Shown here piece after piece: positions 44,949 through 53,298 of a DNA stretch of 64,000 nt. Source of the DNA: Oleispirillum naphthae (lineage in GTDB: Bacteria > Pseudomonadota > Alphaproteobacteria > Rhodospirillales > Rhodospirillaceae). The DNA is taken from the NCBI GenBank assembly GCA_027864655.1, contig JAQAZG010000001.1:186001-250000 (forward strand), written 5' to 3'. A program made the translations under genes and the position numbers. A model generated the notes under the pieces. It was not told the DNA's origin, did not search any database, and saw nothing but the letters and a program-made list of their open reading frames with translations. Within the stretch, counting starts at the first letter, position 1. Each line of letters opens with the position of its first letter.

Positions 44949-44977
44949 TTGCATCTTTCGGTGAACCAAACTAGAAC
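44949..44977 (+). promoter_or_regulatory. lexA promoter with SOS box
   Basis: A -35-like TTGCAT (44949-44954) and a -10-like TAGAAC (44972-44977) are separated by exactly 17 bp. Overlapping the -10 is GAAC-N7-GAAC at 44963-44977, the complement of the alphaproteobacterial LexA site GTTC-N7-GTTC. This is a standard autoregulatory layout: LexA would block its own transcription until RecA-stimulated self-cleavage. Confidence 0.85.
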
Positions 44978-45012
44978 AAAGGTGGTATCGTCCTAACCGG
45001 AGGCCACCGCCG

Positions 45013-45711
45013 ATGCTCACCGCGAAGCAACGCAACCTGCTGCTGCTGATCGATTCCCACCTCAAGCGTTTCGGCATCGTCCCCTCCTTCGACGAAATGA
45101 AGGACGCGCTCGGCCTGCGTTCCAAGTCGGGCGTGCACCGGCTGATCTCCAGCCTGGAGGAACGTGGCTTCATCCGCCGCCTGCCGCACCGCGCCCGCGC
45201 GCTGGAAATCATCAAGCTGCCGGAAGACATGGCCGCCGCCCCGGTGGAGGCCGCGGCCTTCCAGCCCACGGTGATCGCGGGCGGCTTCCGCAAGCAGATC
45301 GCGGGCGCGGCGGTCGCCTCCGGCGCGGATGCGGTCTCCATCCCGCTTTACGGCAAAATCGCCGCGGGCACGCCGATCGAGGCGCTCGCCGATCTCTCCG
45401 CCTCGGTGGACGTGCCGGCCAGCATGCTCACCGGCGGCGAGCACTATGCGCTGACCATCGAAGGCGATTCGATGATCGAGGCGGGGATCTTCGACGGCGA
45501 CACCGTGCTCATCCGCAAGACCGACACGGTGGAGAACGGCGCCATCGTCGTCGCCCTGGTGGACCAGAACGAGGCGACGCTGAAGCGCCTGCGCCGCAAG
45601 GGCGAATCCATCGCCCTGGAGCCCGCCAACCCGCGCTACGAGACCCGCATCTTCGGGCCGGACCGGGTTTCGGTGCAGGGCCGCCTGGTCGGCCTCATCC
45701 GCCGCTATTGA
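45013..45711 (+). CDS. lexA: LexA repressor
   Basis: A 232-residue SOS repressor/autoprotease. The winged-helix N-terminus is [20 protein letters not shown], with recognition part [20 protein letters not shown]. The linker is long (about residues 70-110). The self-cleavage site is A118-G119 in [11 protein letters not shown]. The catalytic dyad is S153 ([10 protein letters not shown]) and K191 (EATLKRL). GGAGG lies 9 bases before the ATG. It carries its own SOS box upstream and is followed by the alkylation-repair pair. Confidence 0.98.
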   Translation: MLTAKQRNLLLLIDSHLKRFGIVPSFDEMKDALGLRSKSGVHRLISSLEERGFIRRLPHRARALEIIKLPEDMAAAPVEAAAFQPTVIAGGFRKQIAGAAVASGADAVSIPLYGKIAAGTPIEALADLSASVDVPASMLTGGEHYALTIEGDSMIEAGIFDGDTVLIRKTDTVENGAIVVALVDQNEATLKRLRRKGESIALEPANPRYETRIFGPDRVSVQGRLVGLIRRY

Positions 45712-45788
45712 ATTCGAGAGCAAGGGGCGGAGTGTTTCCGCCACGCTGCCGCGCCAGACTGCCTGCATCGCCAACCTTCGAAGGACCG

Positions 45789-46865
45789 ATGCGCATGACT
45801 CCCTCCGCCAAGGCCGCCCGCGCCGCCACTCTCGCCGACCCGCGCTGGCCCGCCCTCCTCGCCCGCGATGCGGCGGGCGAGAGCTTCGTCTACGCCGTGG
45901 TCACCACCGGCGTCTATTGCCGCCCGGATTGCCCGTCGCGCCGCGCCAGGCCCGAGAACGTCCGCTTCTTCGCCTGCGCGGCGGAGGCCGAGGCCGCCGG
46001 GTTCCGCCCCTGCCGCCGCTGCAAACCGGATGCCGCCGCACCGGCGAGCGCGCGCGCCGCGCTGATCGCATCGCTCTGCCGCACCATCGAGACCGCCGAA
46101 CAACCGCCGCGCCTCGCCGATCTCGCAGCCGAGGCCGGGATGAGCCCCTGGCACCTGCACCGACTGTTCAAGGCGGCCACCGGGGTGACGCCGCGCGCCT
46201 ATGCCGCGGCGCACCGCATCGCGCGGGTGCAGCGGGAACTCGGAGACGGGGAGAAGGTCACCCGCGCCCTCTACGCCGCGGGCTACAACGCGAGCAGCCG
46301 CTTCTACGCCGAGGCCGACGCGGCGCTCGGAATGACGCCGAAACGCTTCCGCTCCGGCGGAGCGGCGACCGCGATCCGCTACGCTCTCGGAGAGTCCGCG
46401 CTCGGCGCCGTGCTGGCGGCGCGGAGCGAACGCGGCGTATGCGCGATCTTTCTCGGCGACGACGCCGGGGAGCTGGTGGCGGACCTGCACGCACGCTTCC
46501 CCGCGGCGGAGATCGCCGAAGGCGGCGCGGACTTCGCCGGTCTCGTCGCCCGCATCGTCGCGATGATCGAAACCCCGGCGGCGGGCTGCGAACTGCCGCT
46601 CGACATCCGCGGCACCGCGTTCCAGCGCCGGGTGTGGGAGGCATTGCGCCGGATTCCCGCGGGCGAGACCCGCACCTATGCCGAGATCGCCGCGGCCATC
46701 GGCGCCCCCCGGGCGGTGCGCGCGGTCGGCGCGGCGTGCGGCGCCAACCCGATCGCGGTGGCGGTCCCCTGCCATCGTGCGGTGCGCAGCGACGGCAGCC
46801 TTGCCGGATACCGCTGGGGCCTCGGCCGCAAGCGCGCTCTTCTCGACCGCGAGCGCGGCGGATGA
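45789..46865 (+). CDS. ada: Bifunctional Ada: transcriptional regulator and O6-methylguanine-DNA methyltransferase
   Basis: A 358-residue Ada. The N-terminal zinc domain has C44, C48, C75 and C78 in VYCRPDCPS and PCRRCKPD; one of these accepts methyl from phosphotriesters. An AraC-type DNA-binding domain follows (MSPWHLHRLFKAATGVTPRA). The C-terminal methyltransferase has the acceptor C328 in AVPCHRAV and the helix GTAFQRRVWEALRRIPAGET. Methylated Ada should activate this operon. ATG at 45789 is in good position; 45795 is also possible. It overlaps alkA by 4 bp (ATGA). Confidence 0.95.
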   Translation: MRMTPSAKAARAATLADPRWPALLARDAAGESFVYAVVTTGVYCRPDCPSRRARPENVRFFACAAEAEAAGFRPCRRCKPDAAAPASARAALIASLCRTIETAEQPPRLADLAAEAGMSPWHLHRLFKAATGVTPRAYAAAHRIARVQRELGDGEKVTRALYAAGYNASSRFYAEADAALGMTPKRFRSGGAATAIRYALGESALGAVLAARSERGVCAIFLGDDAGELVADLHARFPAAEIAEGGADFAGLVARIVAMIETPAAGCELPLDIRGTAFQRRVWEALRRIPAGETRTYAEIAAAIGAPRAVRAVGAACGANPIAVAVPCHRAVRSDGSLAGYRWGLGRKRALLDRERGG

Positions 46866-47761
46866 ATATGCTTTCCGGCGTCATCGACCTGCCCAAAGGC
46901 TTCCGCAGCGGCGACATCCTCGCCTATCACCGCCGCGATGCGCAGGAAATATCGGAGCGTGTCTCCGCCGCGGGGCTGGAAAAAGGACTCGTCTGGGCAG
47001 GCCGTCCTGCACGGCTCGCGATCGCCTTTGCGGACGGCCATGCGGCGTTCCGTCTCGATATCGACGGCGCGGCGTCTCCCGGCGGCCTGCACGCGCTGGA
47101 GCGCACCGCACGGCGGATGCTCGGCCTCACCCAGGACACCACCGGGTTCGAGGCGGCGCACCGCGGCCACCCGCTTCTCGGCCCGCTAATTGCGCGGCGA
47201 CCGGACCTGCGGGTCGCGGTGGCGGCGACGCCGTTCGACGCGCTGGCGTGGGCGATCACCGGCCAGCAGATCAGCGTCGGCGCGGCGCTGTCGATCCGGC
47301 GGCGGCTGATCGCAGCTACCGGAGAGCCGCACTCGGGCGGCCTGCGCTGCCACCCGACGCCGGAACGCGTCGCCGCGCTCGCGGCGGAGGAGTTGCGCGG
47401 TTTCGGCTTCTCCCTGAGCAAGGCGAACACCCTGCTGCGTCTGAGTGCGGCGGTCGCGGCGGGCGACCTGCCGCTCGACGCCTGGGCCGCAGCGCCGGAT
47501 GCCGAAGAGATCGGCGCTGCGCTGCGCGCGCTGCCCGGCATCGGCCCGTGGACGGTCAACTACGCGCTGCTGCGCGGTTTCGGCTGCGTCGACGGCTCGC
47601 TCCACGGCGACGTCGCGGTGCGGCGCAACCTGCGGCGCCTGCTGCGCCGCGACGACAAGATATCGGAAAAAGAAACCGAGACGTGGCTCGCGCCGTTTTC
47701 GCCGTGGCGGGCGCTCGCCGCGGCGCACCTCTGGGCAATGCAGGCCGACGACGGCTACTGA
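46862..47761 (+). CDS. alkA: DNA-3-methyladenine glycosylase II (AlkA-type)
   Basis: A 299-residue HhH-GPD base-excision glycosylase. The Ada-type companion motifs are ALAWAITGQQISVGAALSIR and RALPGIGPWTVNYALLRGFG. The likely catalytic aspartate is in SLHGDVAVRRNLRRLL. The N-terminal beta domain is present, as in E. coli AlkA. Translation is coupled to ada by ATGA overlap. Its 3' end overlaps the convergent comEC 3' end by 7 bp, leaving no terminator between them. Confidence 0.93.
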   Translation: MNMLSGVIDLPKGFRSGDILAYHRRDAQEISERVSAAGLEKGLVWAGRPARLAIAFADGHAAFRLDIDGAASPGGLHALERTARRMLGLTQDTTGFEAAHRGHPLLGPLIARRPDLRVAVAATPFDALAWAITGQQISVGAALSIRRRLIAATGEPHSGGLRCHPTPERVAALAAEELRGFGFSLSKANTLLRLSAAVAAGDLPLDAWAAAPDAEEIGAALRALPGIGPWTVNYALLRGFGCVDGSLHGDVAVRRNLRRLLRRDDKISEKETETWLAPFSPWRALAAAHLWAMQADDGY

Positions 47762-49794
47762 CCGCCGCCCCACGGGCGGCGGCCGCGGCGCAGCCCCGCG
47801 CTGTCGAAGCGCCGCACCGCCCCCTCCCCATCCAGCCACAGCGCCACAGCGCCGTGCCGCGCCAGGTCCGCCGCATCCAGCAGCAGGGCCGCGCCGCAGC
47901 CCGCGCGCGCTTCGGCGGTGACGGGAACCGCCGCCGCCACCACCGCGGCCTCCGCGCACGCCGCGGCCAGTCCCTCCGCCTGCCGCACCGCCGCCACGCC
48001 CCGCCCGGACGGCAGGGCGACGGCGCAGCCGCTCATGCCGCAGGTCCAGCCGCGGCCGAAGCGCACCTCCGCTGCGGTGCGCTCCCGCCACATCGTGCGC
48101 ACGAACTCCGCGCGTTCGTCCCCGGCGAAGCCGTAGCCGCCTTCCGCCAGCCGCACCGCCACGGCGCGCCCGCCGTCGGCGATCAGCACGTCCGGCAGCG
48201 GGAACACCCACGGCGAGGCCACCCCGGCGGCAAGCGCAAGCGCGCCGAGCAGGCGCACGCGCCCCACGGCGAGCGCGCAGAACAGCAGTCCCGCGGCGCA
48301 CAGCGCCAGGCCGAAGCCCGGCATCTGCGGCACCCTGACCTGATGCAGCGGCCAGGCGGAAACCATCGCCGCGACATGGTCGATCCAGCCGATGCCCTCC
48401 GCCATGCGCGCCAACGGAAACCCGGCGGCGCCGAACGGCAGCGCCAGGGCGGCGGCCAGCCCCCAGGGCATCACCCACAGGCCGAGCACCGGCAGCGCCA
48501 GCAGGTTGGCGGGCAGCGCATAAAGCGAGAGCCGCCCGAAATGGAACAGAGAGAACGGCGCGGTGGCGACGGAGGCGACGAGAGTGGTGAGCAGCACGCC
48601 CCCGGCATAGGCGAGCGGCAGCCGCAGCCATGGCGGCCACTCGCCGGGCAGGCCATGCCCGCGCAGCGCCTCGTACACCGCAATCAGCGCGGCGGCCGCG
48701 GCGAAGGACATCTGGAAACTCGCGCCGAGCACCGCCTCCGGCCCGATCATCGCCACCGCGAGGGCGGCGGCCCCGACGAGGCGCAGCGAGAACGGCGAAC
48801 GCTCGAGCAGCACCGCGAGCAGCGCTGCCGCGGCCATCACGAAGGCGCGCTGCGTCGGCACCGCCGCGCCGGAGATCAGCAGGTAGGCGGCGGTGAGCAC
48901 GAGGGCGCAGGCGGCGGCCCATTTCTTGATCGGATAGCGCAGCGCCACTGCGGGCGCCAGCGCCAGGCCGCGCCGCACCGCGAGAAAGGCGAGCCCGGCG
49001 AGCAGCCCCATGTGCAGGCCGGAGATCGCCAGCATGTGGGCGAGGCCCGAGGCGCGGTAGGCCTCGGCGAGGGCTCCGGGGATGGCGCCGCGCTCGCCGA
49101 CGATCAGCGCCGCGGCGATGGCGGCGCGGGGATCGCCGTCAGGAAGCGCCGCGAGGATGCGGCGCGCCGCCTCCCCCCGCCAGGATTGCAGGCGCGCGGC
49201 GAAATCCCATGGCTCCGGTGGCGCGGTCTCGCGCCAGGCGCGGCTGGCGTAGCCCACCGCGCCGAGGCGCGAAAACCAGGCCTGCCGCCCGAAATCGTAG
49301 CCGCCGGGATAGGCCGGACCGGGCGGCGGATAGAGCACCGCCGCCAATATCACCCGCGCCCCCGGCCGTGGCGCGCCGTGGCGCGCGGAGAGGTTGACCC
49401 GCACCCGCATCGGCGTGTCCGCGCCGTCGAGCCTCACCGCATCGAGGGTGACGCGGCTGCCGCGGGCGCGCATCTCCACCGCGGCGACGCGGCCTTCCAC
49501 TTCGGCGCGGGCGCGGCTTTGCGTCCACACCGGGTGGGCGGCGCGATGCGCCGAGAAAGCGGCCCACGCCGCCCCCGCCAGCACCGCAAAAAGCGCAAGG
49601 AACGCCACGGCGGCAATCCCACCGCGCCGCGCCGGAATCGCGCAAACGGCCGGCGCGGCAACAGCGGCGGCCCAGGCGGCGGGGCTGGGCTCGAAGGCGA
49701 GCGACAGGTAGGCCGCAACGCCCGCGACGAACAGCCAGGGCGCACGCTCCCCCCATCCTGCGGCCTGCCGGAACCTCTCCGCCGCTCTCTCCAT
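47755..49794 (-). CDS. ComEC/Rec2 family DNA-uptake channel protein
   Basis: A 679-residue polytopic membrane protein. An N-terminal DUF4131 region with an OB-like fold is followed by the competence domain with GLAHMLAISGLHMGLLAGLA, SGAAVPTQRAFVMAAAALLA and GASFQMSFAAAAALIAVYEA. The C-terminal region (from about residue 520) is a reduced metallo-beta-lactamase-like part without the HxHxDH motif, as often in alphaproteobacteria. The role is passage of single-stranded DNA into the cytoplasm; natural competence in this organism is not proven by it. ATG at 49794 is favoured; the open frame extends to 49947. Divergent from gltX. Confidence 0.9.
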   Translation of the reverse strand: MERAAERFRQAAGWGERAPWLFVAGVAAYLSLAFEPSPAAWAAAVAAPAVCAIPARRGGIAAVAFLALFAVLAGAAWAAFSAHRAAHPVWTQSRARAEVEGRVAAVEMRARGSRVTLDAVRLDGADTPMRVRVNLSARHGAPRPGARVILAAVLYPPPGPAYPGGYDFGRQAWFSRLGAVGYASRAWRETAPPEPWDFAARLQSWRGEAARRILAALPDGDPRAAIAAALIVGERGAIPGALAEAYRASGLAHMLAISGLHMGLLAGLAFLAVRRGLALAPAVALRYPIKKWAAACALVLTAAYLLISGAAVPTQRAFVMAAAALLAVLLERSPFSLRLVGAAALAVAMIGPEAVLGASFQMSFAAAAALIAVYEALRGHGLPGEWPPWLRLPLAYAGGVLLTTLVASVATAPFSLFHFGRLSLYALPANLLALPVLGLWVMPWGLAAALALPFGAAGFPLARMAEGIGWIDHVAAMVSAWPLHQVRVPQMPGFGLALCAAGLLFCALAVGRVRLLGALALAAGVASPWVFPLPDVLIADGGRAVAVRLAEGGYGFAGDERAEFVRTMWRERTAAEVRFGRGWTCGMSGCAVALPSGRGVAAVRQAEGLAAACAEAAVVAAAVPVTAEARAGCGAALLLDAADLARHGAVALWLDGEGAVRRFDSAGLRRGRRPWGGGQ

Positions 49795-49945
49795 GCGCGC
49801 GCCGAGCCTCCCCTTCCCCGGATAACCCTTTGCCGTCACCGGGCGGCTTGTGATAAAACCCACGCCCGGCACAGAATAGTGCATTTCCGCCGCCGCGAGC
49901 GGCGTTATTCTCTCGTCTTCACATGCTGCACGGGTTTCCAATCGC

Positions 49946-51343
49946 ATGAGCGTCGTGACACGATTCGCTCCGTCGCCGACGGGGTTCCTTCACATCGGGG
50001 GGGCGCGCACCGCCCTGTTCAACTGGCTGTTCGCGCGCCACCACGGCGGCCGCTTCCTGCTGCGCATCGAGGACACCGACCGCGAACGCTCGACCCAGGC
50101 CGCGGTGGAGGCGATCTTCGACGGCCTCGCCTGGCTCGGACTCGACTGGGACGAAGAGCCGGTGATGCAGTTCTCCCGCGCCGGACGCCATGCCGAAGTG
50201 GCGCGCGAACTGCTGGCCAAGGGGCAGGCGTACCACTGCTATTGCACCCCGGAAGAGCTCGCCAGGATGCGCGAGGAGCAGAAGGCCAATGGCCAGCCGA
50301 TGCGCTATGATGGCCGCTGGCGCGACCGCGACCCGAGCGAAGCGCCGGAGGGCGTCGCCCCGGTGATCCGCATGAAGGCGCCGCGCGAGGGCGAGACGGT
50401 GATCCGCGACCATGTGCAGGGCGACGTCACCTTCGCCAACGCCCAGCTCGACGACATGATCCTGCTGCGCGGCGACGGCACCCCCACCTACATGCTCTCG
50501 GTGGTGGTGGACGACCACGACATGGGCATCACCCACGTCATCCGCGGCGACGACCACCTCACCAACGCGGCGCGCCAGACCGCGCTCTACCGCGCCTGCG
50601 GCTGGGACGTGCCGGAATTCGCCCATATCCCGCTGATCCACGGTCCGGACGGCGCGAAGCTCTCCAAGCGCCACGGCGCGCTGGGGGCCGAGGCCTACCG
50701 CGACATGGGCATCCTCCCCGCGGCGCTGCGCAACTACCTGCTGCGCCTCGGCTGGGGCCACGGCGACGACGAGATCATCTCCACCGAGCAGGCGGTGGAA
50801 TGGTTCGATATCGGCGCGGTGGGCAAGGGCCCTTCGCGCTTCGACATGACCAAGCTGATGAGCCTCAACGCGCACTACCTGCGCGAAACCCCGGATGCGG
50901 AGCTCGCCGCCCTGGTCGCGCCGCTGATGGAAAAGGCGCTCGGGGCCGCCCTGCCCGCGGACGCGGCGGGGCGCATCCTGCGCGGCATGCCGGGGCTGAA
51001 GCCGCGCGCCAAGGACCTCAACGAACTGGCCGAAGGGGCGATGGTCTACGCCCGGATGCGGCCGCTTGGGTTCGACGACAAGGCCAAGGCCCAGGTGGCG
51101 GAAGCGGGCGGCCTGCTGGCCGAAGCGCGCGGCCTGCTGGCCGGGACGGCGGAATGGCGGCACGACGCCCTGGAAGCGGCGGTGCGCGGCCTCGCCGAAG
51201 CCCGGGGGCTGAAGCTCGGCAAGGTGGCGCAGCCGCTGCGCGCCGCGGTCACCGGCTCCACGGTGTCGCCGCCGCTGTTCGAAGTGATGGAGATTCTCGG
51301 ACGCGAAGAGGTGCTGGCGCGCCTCGACGAGGCCGCAAAATGA
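49946..51343 (+). CDS. gltX: Glutamyl-tRNA synthetase
   Basis: A 465-residue class I synthetase. It shows [20 protein letters not shown] (HIGH-type motif LHIGG), [10 protein letters not shown], and the KMSKS-type KLSKRHGA. The discriminating or non-discriminating nature (charging tRNA-Gln as well) cannot be judged safely here. It diverges from comEC across 151 bp and precedes gltA in the conserved alphaproteobacterial comEC-gltX-gltA arrangement. Confidence 0.96.
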   Translation: MSVVTRFAPSPTGFLHIGGARTALFNWLFARHHGGRFLLRIEDTDRERSTQAAVEAIFDGLAWLGLDWDEEPVMQFSRAGRHAEVARELLAKGQAYHCYCTPEELARMREEQKANGQPMRYDGRWRDRDPSEAPEGVAPVIRMKAPREGETVIRDHVQGDVTFANAQLDDMILLRGDGTPTYMLSVVVDDHDMGITHVIRGDDHLTNAARQTALYRACGWDVPEFAHIPLIHGPDGAKLSKRHGALGAEAYRDMGILPAALRNYLLRLGWGHGDDEIISTEQAVEWFDIGAVGKGPSRFDMTKLMSLNAHYLRETPDAELAALVAPLMEKALGAALPADAAGRILRGMPGLKPRAKDLNELAEGAMVYARMRPLGFDDKAKAQVAEAGGLLAEARGLLAGTAEWRHDALEAAVRGLAEARGLKLGKVAQPLRAAVTGSTVSPPLFEVMEILGREEVLARLDEAAK

Positions 51344-51515
51344 ACCTGCGGGCCGCGTCTTTCCCGTGAAAAGACATGCCTATGCCTTGAAATCGCCTCG
51401 GGGAGAAACAGGTTAAGAACAGCCACAAACACACGTTCGATGCCGCCAGCCGCGCTCCATCCGGCATCCGGGCTCTCCGATGTCCCGCGGCCCGGCATCG
51501 ACACAGGGAGTCGCC

Positions 51516-52829
51516 ATGACCAACGACAAGAAAAGCCCCTCCGACACCTTCACCATCATCGACAACGCCACGGGGAAGTCCTTCGATCTTCCGGTGATCC
51601 ACGGCACCACCGGCCCGCGCGTCGTCGATATCCGCAAGTTCTATGCGGATACCGGGTGCTTCACCTACGATCCGGGTTTCACCTCCACCGGCAGTTGCGA
51701 GTCCAAGGTCACCTTCATCGACGGTGACAAGGGCATCCTGCTGCACCGCGGCTATCCGATCGAACAGCTTGCGGAAAATTCCAGCTTCCTCGAGGTCGCC
51801 TACCTCCTGCTGTTCGGCAACCTGCCGGACCAAGCGCAGATGAAGCAGTTCGACCACGACATCACCTACCACTCGATGCTCAACGAGCAGATTCTGCGGT
51901 TCTACAGCGGCTTCCGCCGCGACGCCCACCCGATGGCGATCTCCTGCGGCATCGTCGGCGCGCTGTCGGCCTTCTATCACGACAGCCTGGACTTCACCGA
52001 CGACTTCCAGCGCATCGTCGCGGAGACCCGCCTCATCGCCAAGATGCCGACGATCGTGGCGAACGCCTACAAGTACTCGATCGGCCAGCCGTTCACCTAT
52101 CCGCGCAACGACCTGGATTACGCCGCCAACTTCCTGCAGATGATGTTCTCGGTGCCGTGCGAGACCTACACCGTCAACCCGGTGCTCGCCCGCGCGATGA
52201 ACCGCATCCTCATTCTGCATGCGGACCACGAACAGAACGCCTCCACCTCCACGGTGCGTCTTGCCGGGTCTTCGGGGGCCAACCCGTTCGCCTGCATCGC
52301 GGCGGGCATCGCCTCGCTGTGGGGGCCATCGCACGGCGGCGCCAACGAGGCGGTGCTGAACATGCTGATGCAGATCGGCAGCAAGGACCGCGTGCCGGAA
52401 TTCGTCGAGCGCGCCAAGGACAAGGACGATCCCTTCCGGCTCATGGGCTTCGGCCACCGGGTCTACAAGAACTTCGACCCGCGCGCCAAGATCATGGAAA
52501 AGACCTGCCACGAAGTGCTCGACGACCTCGGCATCCACAACGAGCCGCTGTTGCAGATCGCCATGGAACTGGAGCGCATCGCCCTGCAGGACGACTATTT
52601 CATCGAGAAGAAGCTCTACCCCAACGTGGACTTCTATTCCGGCATCATCTTCCGCGCCATGGGCATCCCGACCTCGATGTTCACCGCCCTCTTCGCGCTC
52701 GCCCGCACCACCGGCTGGGTCGCGCAGTGGCTGGAGATGATCACCGATCCGGAAATGAAGATCGGCCGCCCGCGCCAACTCTACACCGGCGCGACGCAGC
52801 GCGATTACGTGCCGATCGGCAAGCGCTGA
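51516..52829 (+). CDS. gltA: Citrate synthase (type II, hexameric form)
   Basis: A 437-residue enzyme, entry to the TCA cycle. The catalytic residues are the histidine of [13 protein letters not shown], the histidine of [15 protein letters not shown] and the aspartate of [11 protein letters not shown]. The N-terminal ~50-residue beta extension ([19 protein letters not shown]) marks the NADH-sensitive Gram-negative type. GGGAG lies 7 bases before the ATG at 51516, deciding against the longer frame from 51480. The 172-bp spacer from gltX should hold its own promoter. Confidence 0.97.
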   Translation: MTNDKKSPSDTFTIIDNATGKSFDLPVIHGTTGPRVVDIRKFYADTGCFTYDPGFTSTGSCESKVTFIDGDKGILLHRGYPIEQLAENSSFLEVAYLLLFGNLPDQAQMKQFDHDITYHSMLNEQILRFYSGFRRDAHPMAISCGIVGALSAFYHDSLDFTDDFQRIVAETRLIAKMPTIVANAYKYSIGQPFTYPRNDLDYAANFLQMMFSVPCETYTVNPVLARAMNRILILHADHEQNASTSTVRLAGSSGANPFACIAAGIASLWGPSHGGANEAVLNMLMQIGSKDRVPEFVERAKDKDDPFRLMGFGHRVYKNFDPRAKIMEKTCHEVLDDLGIHNEPLLQIAMELERIALQDDYFIEKKLYPNVDFYSGIIFRAMGIPTSMFTALFALARTTGWVAQWLEMITDPEMKIGRPRQLYTGATQRDYVPIGKR

Positions 52830-52844
52830 TCCGCACGCAACAAC

Positions 52845-52877
52845 AAAAAACGGCGGCCCGCGTGGCCGCCGTTTTTT
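52845..52877. terminator. Bidirectional intrinsic terminator between gltA and gloA
   Basis: A perfect 14-bp stem: AAAAAACGGCGGCC with loop CGCGT, then GGCCGCCGTTTTTT. A-run and T-run on either side make it functional for both convergent genes. Confidence 0.9.
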
Positions 52878-52893
52878 TGTGCCGGAGCAAGGA

Positions 52894-53286
52894 TCAGGCG
52901 CGCTCCAGAAGCTCCACCTTGTAGCCGTCGGGGTCCTCGACGAAGGCGAGGACGGTGCCGCTGCCCTTCATCGGGCCGGGCTCGCGGGTGATCTTCACCC
53001 CCGCGGCGCGCATCGCCTCCACCGCGGCGTGGATGTCCGGCACGCCGATGGCGAGGTGGCCGAAGCCGCTGCCGATCTCGTAGGGTTCGGCCTGGTCCCA
53101 GTTGTGGGTGAGTTCCAGCACCGCGGCGCTCGCCTCGTCGCCGTAGCCGACGAAGGCCAGGGTGAAGCGCCCGCCCTCGAAATCGGTGCGGCGCAAAAGC
53201 CGCATGCCGAGTTGCCCGGTATAGAAAGCGATGGACGCCTCCAGGTCGAGGACCCGGATCATCGTATGCAGCAGACGGTTGCTCAT
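52894..53286 (-). CDS. gloA: Lactoylglutathione lyase (glyoxalase I)
   Basis: A 130-residue metalloenzyme that converts the methylglyoxal-glutathione adduct to S-lactoylglutathione. The four metal ligands fit H7, E58, H77 and E125 (MSNRLLHTMIRVLD, AVLELTHNW, GFGHLAIGV, YKVELLE). Its short length is typical of the Ni-dependent bacterial class. It lies 12 bp after the lpxI-lpxB gene on the same strand and could be the last gene of that transcript. Confidence 0.95.
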   Translation of the reverse strand: MSNRLLHTMIRVLDLEASIAFYTGQLGMRLLRRTDFEGGRFTLAFVGYGDEASAAVLELTHNWDQAEPYEIGSGFGHLAIGVPDIHAAVEAMRAAGVKITREPGPMKGSGTVLAFVEDPDGYKVELLERA

Positions 53287-53298
53287 GGTCGATCCTTG

